Shown piece by piece: positions 1-6,423 of a stretch of 12,149 nt of DNA. The position numbers were made by a program, and so were the translations under genes. Within the stretch, counting starts at the first letter, position 1, and each line of letters opens with the position of its first letter. This DNA comes from Fumia sp045615345 (lineage in GTDB: Bacteria > Bacillota > Clostridia > Oscillospirales > Ruminococcaceae). The DNA lies in NCBI GenBank assembly GCA_045615345.1, contig JAZLER010000007.1:1-12149 (forward strand), in the 5' to 3' direction. The notes under the pieces were generated by a model, which was not told where the DNA came from, did no database searches, and saw nothing but the letters and a program-made list of their open reading frames with translations.

Positions 1-741
1 TTTGAATCCAGAAGATTTAAATCTGAAGGTAACTTCGTAGCATTCGTTAAGTATACAGATGATAAAGGAAAGACACGCGCTGATTACTACACATTTACAG
101 TAACAGCTACTCCTTACACAGCACCTGTACTTGAATTCAACGAAGAAACCAAGACATTGGCTCTCACAGCTAATGATGCTGAATCCTACAGAATCGGTGT
201 TGCATACATCGGCGATGCTACATTCACAGTAGGTACAGACGGATGGGCACAGTTTGTTGAATATGGTAAAGCATACGAAAAATTCAACAGCACTGCAGGT
301 TATGTAGTATACAGCACATGTCCCACAAAGACATACAGTATGCCCGGTAACTTCGTTGCATTTGTTAAGTACACAGACGCTGACGGTGTAACACATGCAG
401 ATTACTATACATTCACAGTTGTAGAACCTGAATTTAACGCTCCTGAGCTCGTATTCGCTGACAATACACTCACACTCGTTAAGAATGATGCAACTAATGT
501 AAGAGTAGGTGCAGCATACATCGGTGATCAGGAATTCGAAGTAGGCACAGATGGCTGGAACGAATTCGTTGAAATGGGTAGTGCATACAAGAAACTCAAC
601 AGCGCTTCCGGTTATGTTGTTTACACTAACTTCACATCCAGAACTTATAAGTCAGTAGGTAACTTTGTTGCATTCGTTAAATACCAGAATGCAAGCGGTG
701 CATGGAAATCCAGCTATATGACTTTCACAACAACAGCATAA
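1..741 (+). CDS. C-terminal part of a tandem-repeat protein of unknown function (5' end outside window)
   Basis: The reading frame is open from base 1 to a TAA at 739-741, giving 246 residues with no start in view; the ATG at 157 lies inside a repeat and is not the true start. Three copies of a repeat of about 105 residues are visible, the first partial. Anchors recur as GNFVAFVKY at window residues 10, 116 and 220, and as YIGD..F.VGTDGW and NS..GYVVY in the two complete copies. The composition (Thr, Val, Tyr, Asn, Gly; strand-forming) suggests small beta-sandwich modules, as in extracellular or cell-surface proteins, but no signal peptide, anchor or catalytic motif is visible in this part. 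The last copy diverges at its end (MTFTTTA instead of YTFTV), as expected for a C-terminal repeat. A terminator follows 10 bases after the stop. I do not recognise the family; surface location is inference. Confidence 0.85.
   Translation, partial: FESRRFKSEGNFVAFVKYTDDKGKTRADYYTFTVTATPYTAPVLEFNEETKTLALTANDAESYRIGVAYIGDATFTVGTDGWAQFVEYGKAYEKFNSTAGYVVYSTCPTKTYSMPGNFVAFVKYTDADGVTHADYYTFTVVEPEFNAPELVFADNTLTLVKNDATNVRVGAAYIGDQEFEVGTDGWNEFVEMGSAYKKLNSASGYVVYTNFTSRTYKSVGNFVAFVKYQNASGAWKSSYMTFTTTA
121..738 (+). repeat. Two complete tandem protein-coding repeats of about 105 codons
   Basis: Copy one spans about 121-438 (106 codons) and copy two 439-738 (100 codons); a partial copy occupies 1-120. Both begin with AP.L.F and share the TANDA/KNDAT, VG.AYIGD, VGTDGW..FVE, AY.K.NS..GYVVY and GNFVAFVKY blocks. 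The similarity is also visible at the DNA level (for example ggtaacttcgt at 28 and 346), so recent unit gain or loss is plausible. Confidence 0.8.
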
Positions 742-751
742 TTATTATGGC

Positions 752-786
752 AAAAACCGTCTGCTTTCGGGCAGACGGTTTTTTTG
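752..786 (+). terminator. Intrinsic terminator of the repeat-protein gene
   Basis: The stem aaaaaccgtctgc (752-764) pairs perfectly with gcagacggttttt (771-783) around a tttcgg loop and runs into a T tract. The A tract on the left means it could also work on the other strand. The same tttcgg loop appears in the operon terminator at 10065-10096. Confidence 0.9.
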
Positions 787-1165
787 TAGGGAACGCATTT
801 ATGCGTTCCGATGATGGATAAAATTCGTAGGGCGTGGCGACTCGACACGCCGTTTGTCGTTGGCAAAATGATTGTGTTCGCATTGCGAACGATTTCAATG
901 GACAACCCCTCAGTCACGGACAAGCCGTGGCAGCTCCCCTTACACAGTGGAGCCTTGAGAGGTGTTCGCGTGGCGAACGGATTTTAAAAAGCCTTCTCCA
1001 GTGGGGTTGCGTAGCAACGGGCTCGGTAGTGAATAACAGTCCGGTGGACTGTTAGAGCCGAGCCGTGGCCCGAGTCGCAACGAGGGAAGGGGGACCGCGT
1101 CAGCGGTGGATGAGGTGTAATATCGGCGAACGATTTTAAGGCGGGCGAATACAGTTCGCCCCTAC
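786..1165. repeat. Mosaic of hairpin-bearing interspersed intergenic repeats
   Basis: About 380 noncoding, relatively GC-rich bases packed with short perfect inverted repeats. Visible hairpins: 790-809 (ggaacgcat/atgcgttcc), 831-851 (ggcgtg/cacgcc), 876-890 (gttcgc/gcgaac), 915-929 (cacgg/ccgtg), 964-978 (gttcgc/gcgaac), 1006-1018 (gttgc/gcaac), 1021-1063 (gctcgg/ccgagc enclosing aacagtcc/ggactgtt), 1095-1106 (ccgc/gcgg) and 1143-1161 (gggcgaa/ttcgccc). Framing phrases recur: GTAGGG precedes hairpins at 786 and 827, and its complement follows the one at 1143-1161. Segments such as cccctcagtc, cagctcccctta, aaagccttctcc and ggatgaggtgt resemble conserved parts of abundant interspersed repeats that I recall from gut Ruminococcaceae-type genomes. 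That family recognition is from memory. No credible gene lies here. Confidence 0.7.
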
Positions 1166-1212
1166 GGTGTAGATTAGGGATTTGTGGTAAAATATCGCAA
1201 ATTAATGAAAAA

Positions 1213-1255
1213 ATGTTACAAAAAATATAACAAACTATTGCAAAATTTGTAACAT
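1213..1255. promoter_or_regulatory. Inverted repeat overlapping the nhaC promoter (candidate operator)
   Basis: ATGTTACAAA at 1213-1222 is exactly repeated in reverse complement as TTTGTAACAT at 1246-1255. Arm centres are 33 bp apart, about three helical turns. The right arm lies in the spacer between the -35 and -10 boxes, so an occupied site would interfere with RNA polymerase. The regulator is unknown. Confidence 0.5.
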
Positions 1256-1266
1256 TATGGTAGAAT
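1238..1266 (+). promoter_or_regulatory. SigA-type promoter of the nhaC-family gene
   Basis: TTGCAA (1238-1243), a 17-base spacer and TAGAAT (1261-1266), with the extended -10 TG at 1258-1259. Transcription would start near 1273, giving a leader of about 35 bases that includes a small hairpin (ccga/tcgg, 1279-1290) and the RBS. Confidence 0.75.
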
Positions 1267-1307
1267 TAAGAAAATAATCCGATTTATCGGAGAAGGGATG
1301 TAAATTT

Positions 1308-2786
1308 ATGGTAGGAACCTTTTGGGCACTCGTACCCCCGATTATTGCGATTGCACTCGCTTTGATCACAAAAGAAGTTTATTTTTCACTTATGCTTGGT
1401 ATTTTGGCAGGCGGTCTCTTTTTTGAGAACTTTGCTGTAGGCAATGGTCTTCAGACAATTATCAATGCTATGTCCGCTAAAGTAGGGGACAACGTACCGA
1501 TTCTTGTTTTCCTTGTTTTGCTCGGTATGATCGTTGCACTCGTTACAAAATCCGGTGCTTCCAGAGCATATGGTAACTGGGCATCAAAATCAATCAAGAG
1601 CCAGAGAGGTGCTTTGTTTGCAACTGCCGGTCTTGGATGCCTTATTTTCGTTGACGACTATTTTAACTGCCTCACAGTAGGTACAGTTATGGGTCCTGTT
1701 ACTGACAGACACAAAATCACAAGAGCTAAGCTTGCTTATGTTATTGATGCTACTGCTGCTCCTGTTTGTATCATTGCTCCCATCTCCAGCTGGGCTGCTG
1801 CAGTAACTTCTTCTTTGCCCGCTGATTCAACAATTGACGGTTTCAGCCTCTTTATCAGAGCTATTCCTTTCAACTACTACGCATTGTTCACACTTGTGAT
1901 GGTTGCTTTTATGGCCTTCTTCACATTTGATTTCGGCAAGATGAAGAAATACGAAAAAGAACACGCTGATGACGGTGGTGCTTTTGCAATGGCTGAAGGT
2001 GAAAAAGTTGGTAAGGTTGTTGACCTTGTTTTGCCTATCATTTTCCTCATCGTTGCTTGCGTTTTCTGTATGCTTTATACAGGTGGTTTCCTTTCCGGTG
2101 TTGACTTTATCACTGCTTTTGCTGACTGTTCTGCTGGTATGTCGTTAGCACTCGGTGGTATCGCTACCATCGTATTCATTGGTTTACTCTATCTCCCCAG
2201 AAAAGTTATCACTTTCACAGAATTTGCTGATTCTCTCGCTGAAGGCTTCAAGGCAATGGTGCCCGCTATCCTCATTTTGACATTCGCATGGACTCTCGGT
2301 GGTCTTTGCGGTGACGAATACTTAAATGCAGGTGCTTTCGTTTCCGAACTTGTTGGCGGAAATACTTCTATTCTCAGCCTTTTGCCGCTTATTATGTTCC
2401 TCGTATCTTTGGGCCTTGCATTTGCAACAGGTACTTCCTGGGGCACATTCGCAATCCTTGTTCCCATCGTTTATCAGGTATTTGGTGGCGTTGACTCCGA
2501 ACTTTTCGTAATTGCTGTATCTTCTGTACTTGCAGGTGCTGTTTGCGGTGACCATATTTCACCCATCTCCGATACAACAATTCTTTCTTCCGCAGGCGCA
2601 AGATGTAACCACATCGACCATGTTTCAACTCAGATTCCTTATGCTTTGCTCGTAGCTTTGTTCTGCGCAATTGCTTATGCAATTAGCGGTTTTACAGGCA
2701 ATGGCTGGCTCGGACTTTTGGTTGGTGGCGTATTGCTCCTCGTTACACTCACAGTTATTATGCTCCGCGAAAAGAAAAACGCGTAA
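1308..2786 (+). CDS. NhaC-family Na+/H+ antiporter
   Basis: A 492-residue, strongly hydrophobic membrane protein with about a dozen predicted transmembrane segments, the normal size for the family. Family-typical blocks are LGCLIFVDDYFNCLTVG (from residue 109), with an Asp pair inside the membrane, followed by the DRHKITRAKLAYVIDATAAPVCIIAPISSW segment starting near 133. The second half has the internally related VCGDHISPISDTTILSSAGA block. These proteins exchange cytoplasmic Na+ for external H+ for pH and sodium homeostasis; some relatives exchange organic acids or amino acids, so the exact substrate is inferred. The ATG at 1308 follows agaaggga (1291-1298) at good spacing. The gene is monocistronic, with its own promoter, an overlapping inverted repeat suggesting regulation, and a strong terminator. 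Sodium handling could matter for the Na+-driven symporter encoded nearby, but that link is speculative. Confidence 0.93.
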   Translation: MVGTFWALVPPIIAIALALITKEVYFSLMLGILAGGLFFENFAVGNGLQTIINAMSAKVGDNVPILVFLVLLGMIVALVTKSGASRAYGNWASKSIKSQRGALFATAGLGCLIFVDDYFNCLTVGTVMGPVTDRHKITRAKLAYVIDATAAPVCIIAPISSWAAAVTSSLPADSTIDGFSLFIRAIPFNYYALFTLVMVAFMAFFTFDFGKMKKYEKEHADDGGAFAMAEGEKVGKVVDLVLPIIFLIVACVFCMLYTGGFLSGVDFITAFADCSAGMSLALGGIATIVFIGLLYLPRKVITFTEFADSLAEGFKAMVPAILILTFAWTLGGLCGDEYLNAGAFVSELVGGNTSILSLLPLIMFLVSLGLAFATGTSWGTFAILVPIVYQVFGGVDSELFVIAVSSVLAGAVCGDHISPISDTTILSSAGARCNHIDHVSTQIPYALLVALFCAIAYAISGFTGNGWLGLLVGGVLLLVTLTVIMLREKKNA

Positions 2787-2802
2787 TTTTAATAAGTATA
2801 GT

Positions 2803-2840
2803 AAAAAGCCTATGGTAACATTACCATAGGCTTTTTGTTT
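2803..2840. terminator. Bidirectional terminator between convergent nhaC-family and queT-like genes
   Basis: aaaaagcctatggtaa (2803-2818) is perfectly complementary to ttaccataggcttttt (2821-2836), with an A tract on one side and a T tract on the other. It starts 17 bases after the nhaC stop and ends next to the queT stop codon (2840-2842), so it can serve both convergent transcripts. Confidence 0.92.
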
Positions 2841-3334
2841 TATTTGAATATATTTCGTTTTGATAAGACAGATATAAGCATACTGCCCAAGACATAAAGG
2901 ATAATCGCTTCACCTGAAACTACCGATATAAAGTGAAGTAAATAGCTTCCTTTAAAGATGAAGTAGAGCTCGCCGCCTACTAAAAATCCATTGAAAAGGA
3001 TGGTAGGGAGGGGAGCTAAAATATATATTAAGGCTTTTTTCTTTATATATTTGCCGATTAAGTAAGTAAAGACAGCGCCAAGTAGTGTAGCGGTAGTTCC
3101 CACTATGGCATCAATAAGCCCTAAGGGATTAATTCCCATAACAAAACCTAAAAGATTTGAAATTAAACACCCGAATGTAAGCCCGAAGACCGTAATTGGT
3201 GAAAAGAGTGGGAGAATACATAAAGCCTCACTGAGCCTTAATTGTATCACTCCGAACGAGAATGGGGCGCTTATAAATGTCAGAGCAGTGTACAAAGCGC
3301 CGATAATGGCTATTGTTGTTATTTTTTTTGTCAT
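2840..3334 (-). CDS. queT: QueT-family queuosine-precursor ECF transporter substrate-binding subunit
   Basis: A 164-residue protein with about five or six membrane segments. It carries the pattern of the QueT family: a short basic N-terminus, then FGVIQLRLSEALCILPLF (residues 27-44), GCLISNLLGF (55-64) and the LGLIDAIVGTTATLLGA stretch near 71-87. QueT is the S component of an energy-coupling-factor transporter and brings in queuosine precursors such as preQ1; the ATPase and T components are encoded elsewhere. The start at 3334 is preceded by ggaggaagg (3351-3343). A nearer upstream ATG, 7 bases before, is out of frame. The gene stands alone, transcribed away from the symporter operon, with its own promoter and a structured leader that resembles a riboswitch. 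The family call is firm; the substrate is known only for the family. Confidence 0.88.
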   Translation of the reverse strand: MTKKITTIAIIGALYTALTFISAPFSFGVIQLRLSEALCILPLFSPITVFGLTFGCLISNLLGFVMGINPLGLIDAIVGTTATLLGAVFTYLIGKYIKKKALIYILAPLPTILFNGFLVGGELYFIFKGSYLLHFISVVSGEAIILYVLGSMLISVLSKRNIFK

Positions 3335-3342
3335 TTTTCATA

Positions 3343-3432
3343 CCTTCCTCCGTGCAACAATATTCAGGCGGTTAATCGCAAGGCTTCCGATGTCGGGCAC
3401 GGTTGAAACACCGGTGAAATATCGATTCCGCG
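3343..3432 (-). promoter_or_regulatory. Structured queT leader, candidate preQ1 riboswitch (class uncertain)
   Basis: Reading the minus strand, GCGGAATCG (3431-3423) starts at about the predicted transcription start and pairs with CGATTAACCGC (3378-3368), giving nine base pairs with a two-base bulge. Inside that loop, CCGTGC (3402-3397) is complementary to GCACGG (3355-3350), which lies beyond the stem and shares its last two Gs with the Shine-Dalgarno GGAGGAAGG (3351-3343). The result is a pseudoknot that would partly mask the ribosome binding site. PreQ1 riboswitches (classes I, II and III) are pseudoknots commonly found before queT-type genes, and class III was described from Faecalibacterium-type bacteria. 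I cannot match a class consensus by eye, so the ligand is inferred from the gene. Confidence 0.55.
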
Positions 3433-3437
3433 AGGGT

Positions 3438-3466
3438 ATTATATCATAGTTTTTTTATAAAATCAA
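3438..3466 (-). promoter_or_regulatory. Promoter of queT
   Basis: On the minus strand: TTGATT (3466-3461), a 17-base spacer and TATAAT (3443-3438) with an extended TGA before the -10. Transcription would begin near 3431, at the first base of the leader's long stem. Confidence 0.8.
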
Positions 3467-3515
3467 CTTGAAGTACAAAAATTACAGATTAATACGACAA
3501 ATTTTGAAAAAAAGG

Positions 3516-3544
3516 TTGATTTTTTTCTTATAATGTGATAAAAT
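3516..3544 (+). promoter_or_regulatory. Promoter of the symporter-paaK-ior operon
   Basis: TTGATT (3516-3521), 17 bases, then TAAAAT (3539-3544) preceded by an extended TGA. An alternative -10, TATAAT at 3529-3534, has only TTGAAA at 3504 with a 19-base spacer. Transcription would start near 3551 and give a leader of about 46 bases. The promoter is divergent from that of queT, whose -35 is about 50 bp away. Confidence 0.7.
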
Positions 3545-3596
3545 AAATTTGATTTATTACACAAAAGCTTTAAAGCGAAAAAAGAAAGGTGAAATA

Positions 3597-5078
3597 ATGC
3601 AACAGACAGTGACTTGGGTGGTACTTGCCCTATATTTTATAACGATGCTTATATCAGGACTGATAGGAGCTAAAAAAACCCATACTTTAACGGAATTTGT
3701 AGTCGGAGGAAGAAAGGCGGGCCCTTGGGTTTCGGCTTTCGGATTTGGGACTTCGTATTTCAGTGCGGTACTTTTTATAGGATACGCAGGGCGTTCGGGA
3801 TATGATTACGGACTCTGGGCAATTTTAATTGGTATTGCTAATGCCGCGTTTGGTGCTTTTCTTGCATGGAAGGTTTTAGGAAACCGCACAAGGGAAGTTA
3901 CAAGACGACTTAAAATAAAAACTATGCCTCAGTTTTTTGAAAAACGCTACGACTCAAAGGCTATGAAAACACTGGCGGTATTAGTAATATTTATATTTAT
4001 GACACCATATTCGGCATCTGTTTATTCGGGTCTTGGTTACCTTTGCGACAATGTACTTGGTATAGGATATAACACTGCTATGATTTTAATTGCTGTTGTA
4101 GCTGCGTTGTATGTAGTACTCGGTGGTTTTGTTTCCTCGATGATTGCCGACTTTATCCAGGGAATTATTATGATTTTTGGCGTTATCGCCATGATTTCCT
4201 TTATAGTGCGCACTCCTGAAGTTGGAGGCCTTTTTGAAGGATTTGAAAGAATGGGGAAGGTAATGCTTGATGAGAGTCTTTTCCCACCGACAAAAAGTAC
4301 TGTTATCGGTGTTTTAAGCCTTATTATTCTTACTTCTTTCGGTACATGGGGAATGCCTCAGATGGTGCAGAAGTTTTACGGTATTGAATCCGAAGAAAAG
4401 GTTAAGAGTGCTACTGTTATTTCAACTGCTTTTTGTCTTTTGATTTCAACCGGTGCATATTTTACAGGTTCTATTTCCCGTCTTTTCTTTGACGAGGTAC
4501 CTACTCTTGACGGCAAGGCAAATTACGACCTTATCATTCCGAATATCTTGTCAAGACTTCCTGTTATCTTACTTGCTGTTATTTTAGTTTTGGTACTTGC
4601 GGCGAGCGTATCAACCCTTTCGGGAATTACGCTGACTTCATGTTCTGCTGTTGCGATGGATTTTATAGTACCTGTTATAAAACCCGATATGAAACGCGAA
4701 AGAACACTTTTACTTACAAGAGTTCTTTGTGTATTGTTTATAGCATCTTCTTATTTCTTAGCTACAATGAAATCCCCGATTTTAACACTTATGGCGTTTT
4801 CGTGGGGAACAATCTGTGCAACTCTTCTGCCGAGTTATTTAATGGGACTTTATTTTAAACGATTAAATAAAATTTCTGCTTTTTGCAGTATGGTTTCAGG
4901 TCTTGTAACTTCGTTAACTCTTGCAGTGGCTTCGGGATTTAACTCCGGAAATGCACCGCTTTTCGGTATCATTTCAACCCTTGTAAGCTTCTTTGTTGCT
5001 TTTGTCATGATGGCACTTACAAAACCACACATTGACAAAACCGAGTTTTTTGGTGTTGCAAAAAGTGAAGAATTATAG
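3597..5078 (+). CDS. Sodium:solute symporter (SSF family), substrate unknown
   Basis: A 493-residue membrane protein with about 13 predicted helices. The N-terminal region carries family signatures: GGRKAGPWVSAFGFGTSYFSAVLFIGYAG (from residue 37), comparable to the first Na+/substrate-binding helices of PutP/SGLT-type carriers, and later LSGITLTSCSAVAMD. SSF proteins couple solute uptake to Na+ entry at the cytoplasmic membrane; substrates include proline, sugars, carboxylates and vitamins. The ATG at 3597 was chosen because aaaggtg lies just upstream. A TTG at 3549 in the same frame falls at the predicted transcription start and lacks an RBS. No terminator separates it from paaK, 36 bases downstream, so it is co-transcribed. 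The genomic context suggests an aryl acid, aryl-2-oxoacid or aromatic amino acid as substrate, but this is inference. Confidence 0.88.
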   Translation: MQQTVTWVVLALYFITMLISGLIGAKKTHTLTEFVVGGRKAGPWVSAFGFGTSYFSAVLFIGYAGRSGYDYGLWAILIGIANAAFGAFLAWKVLGNRTREVTRRLKIKTMPQFFEKRYDSKAMKTLAVLVIFIFMTPYSASVYSGLGYLCDNVLGIGYNTAMILIAVVAALYVVLGGFVSSMIADFIQGIIMIFGVIAMISFIVRTPEVGGLFEGFERMGKVMLDESLFPPTKSTVIGVLSLIILTSFGTWGMPQMVQKFYGIESEEKVKSATVISTAFCLLISTGAYFTGSISRLFFDEVPTLDGKANYDLIIPNILSRLPVILLAVILVLVLAASVSTLSGITLTSCSAVAMDFIVPVIKPDMKRERTLLLTRVLCVLFIASSYFLATMKSPILTLMAFSWGTICATLLPSYLMGLYFKRLNKISAFCSMVSGLVTSLTLAVASGFNSGNAPLFGIISTLVSFFVAFVMMALTKPHIDKTEFFGVAKSEEL

Positions 5079-5084
5079 TATAAT
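5056..5084 (+). promoter_or_regulatory. Internal promoter for paaK-ior across the symporter 3' end
   Basis: TTGCAA (5056-5061), exactly 17 bases, and TATAAT (5079-5084). The -35 lies in the last codons of the symporter gene and the -10 begins one base after its stop codon. The start would be near 5091, about 24 bases before the paaK ATG. A short dyad, atgat/atcat (5083-5098), covers the predicted start site. Confidence 0.7.
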
Positions 5085-5114
5085 GATAAGATAATCATTG
5101 AAAGGAAAATTAAG

Positions 5115-6419
5115 ATGTTTTTTCAAAAGGAAATTGAAACACTTTCGCGTAAGGAAATCGAATCTTTACAGCTTGAAAGACTTAAATGGCTTGTCGATTA
5201 CTGCGACAGAAATGTAGAATTTTATCATAAGCGACTTTCAGAAGCCGGAGTTACCGCTGAAAAAATCAAGTCGCTTTCCGATATTGAATATATCCCTGTA
5301 ACAACAAAAGAGGATATCAGGGATAATTATCCTTTCGGACTTTTTGCACAGCCTATGAAGAATATTGTGCGTTTGCATGCATCATCAGGTACTACAGGTA
5401 AGCCCACTGTTGTAGGTTACACCAAAAAGGACCTCGATACATGGTCTGACCTCGTTGCTCGTCTTTGTATGGCGGCAGGGGCAACTGATGAAGATATCGT
5501 ACAGATTTCTTTCGGTTACGGACTTTTTACAGGTGCTTTAGGACTCCATTACGGTCTTGAAAAGATTGGTGCTACTGTTGTTCCTTGTTCTTCGGGTAAT
5601 ACCGAAAAACAGGTTATGCTTATGAAGGACTTCGGTACAACTGCTTTGGTAAGTACTCCGTCTTACGCTTTACATATGAGTGAAGTGGCACACGAGCTTG
5701 GCATTAAAAACGATGAACTTAAATTAAGACTTGGCCTTTTCGGTTCGGAAGGTTGTACCCCAGAAATGCGTGAACAGATTGAAAAGAGTTTTAATGTATT
5801 TGCTACCGATAACTATGGTATGAGTGAGCTTATGGGTCCCGGTGTTTCGGGTGAATGTGAATACAGATGCGGTATGCATATCGCTGAAGACCATTTCTTA
5901 CCCGAAATCGTGGATTCCAATACACTTAAACATCTTGACCCCGGCGAAACAGGTGAGCTTATTATAACAACCCTCACAAAAGAAGGTTTCCCGATGCTCC
6001 GTTACCGCACAAAGGACTTGACAACCCTGAATTATGAGGAATGTAAGTGTGGAAGAACTCATGTAAGAATGGATAAAATCAAAGGCAGAAGCGATGATAT
6101 GCTTAAAATCCGTGGTGTTAATGTATTCCCGACACAGATTGAGAGTGTACTGATGCGTCAGGAACATATCGGTGGTCATTATGAACTTGTTGTAAGACGC
6201 GAGGGATATCGTGATACCCTTGAAGTAAGGGTTGAGCTTATCTCGGGCGAACTTTTAGAGCGTTACGGCGAGCTTGAAGCTTTAAGAAACAACATCCATG
6301 CACAGCTTAAAACAGTGCTTGGTATTGATTCAAAAGTTACTCTTTGTGAACCTAAATCCCTGCAGAGATTCCAGGGTAAAGCTAAACGAATTGTTGATTT
6401 AAGAAACGAAAGGAATTGA
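5115..6419 (+). CDS. paaK: Phenylacetate-CoA ligase (PaaK family)
   Basis: A 434-residue adenylate-forming ligase, the usual length for PaaK. It activates phenylacetate or a related aryl acid to the CoA thioester, using ATP and releasing AMP and PPi. Visible motifs are the phosphate-binding loop SSGTTGKPT (90-98), the YGMSE adenine-side motif (234-238), RYRTKDL (296-302), GRSDDMLKIRG (324-334) at the hinge to the C-terminal domain, and the probable catalytic lysine in QGKAKR near the end (K422). ATG 5115 follows aaagga (5101-5106). The gene ends 4 bases before iorA, so translation is probably coupled. Beside an aryl-pyruvate oxidoreductase it can either feed arylacetate into the pathway or deal with its CoA product. 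Family assignment is firm; substrate preference (phenylacetate, hydroxyphenylacetate or indoleacetate) cannot be read from sequence by eye. Confidence 0.93.
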   Translation: MFFQKEIETLSRKEIESLQLERLKWLVDYCDRNVEFYHKRLSEAGVTAEKIKSLSDIEYIPVTTKEDIRDNYPFGLFAQPMKNIVRLHASSGTTGKPTVVGYTKKDLDTWSDLVARLCMAAGATDEDIVQISFGYGLFTGALGLHYGLEKIGATVVPCSSGNTEKQVMLMKDFGTTALVSTPSYALHMSEVAHELGIKNDELKLRLGLFGSEGCTPEMREQIEKSFNVFATDNYGMSELMGPGVSGECEYRCGMHIAEDHFLPEIVDSNTLKHLDPGETGELIITTLTKEGFPMLRYRTKDLTTLNYEECKCGRTHVRMDKIKGRSDDMLKIRGVNVFPTQIESVLMRQEHIGGHYELVVRREGYRDTLEVRVELISGELLERYGELEALRNNIHAQLKTVLGIDSKVTLCEPKSLQRFQGKAKRIVDLRNERN

Positions 6420-6423
6420 TTTT

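Noticed and set aside
834..1055. Open frame of 73 codons in the repeat mosaic
   Set aside because: It runs through several hairpins and repeat modules, has no RBS, and its protein is rich in Cys, Arg and Ser as expected for repeat DNA read by chance.
786..1165. CRISPR array
   Set aside because: The hairpins differ in sequence and spacing and there is no identical repeat with regular spacers; no cas gene is present.
3549..3596. TTG start extending the symporter by 16 residues
   Set aside because: The codon falls at the predicted transcription start, has no RBS, and adds a basic KALKRKKKGE segment; the ATG at 3597 has an RBS.
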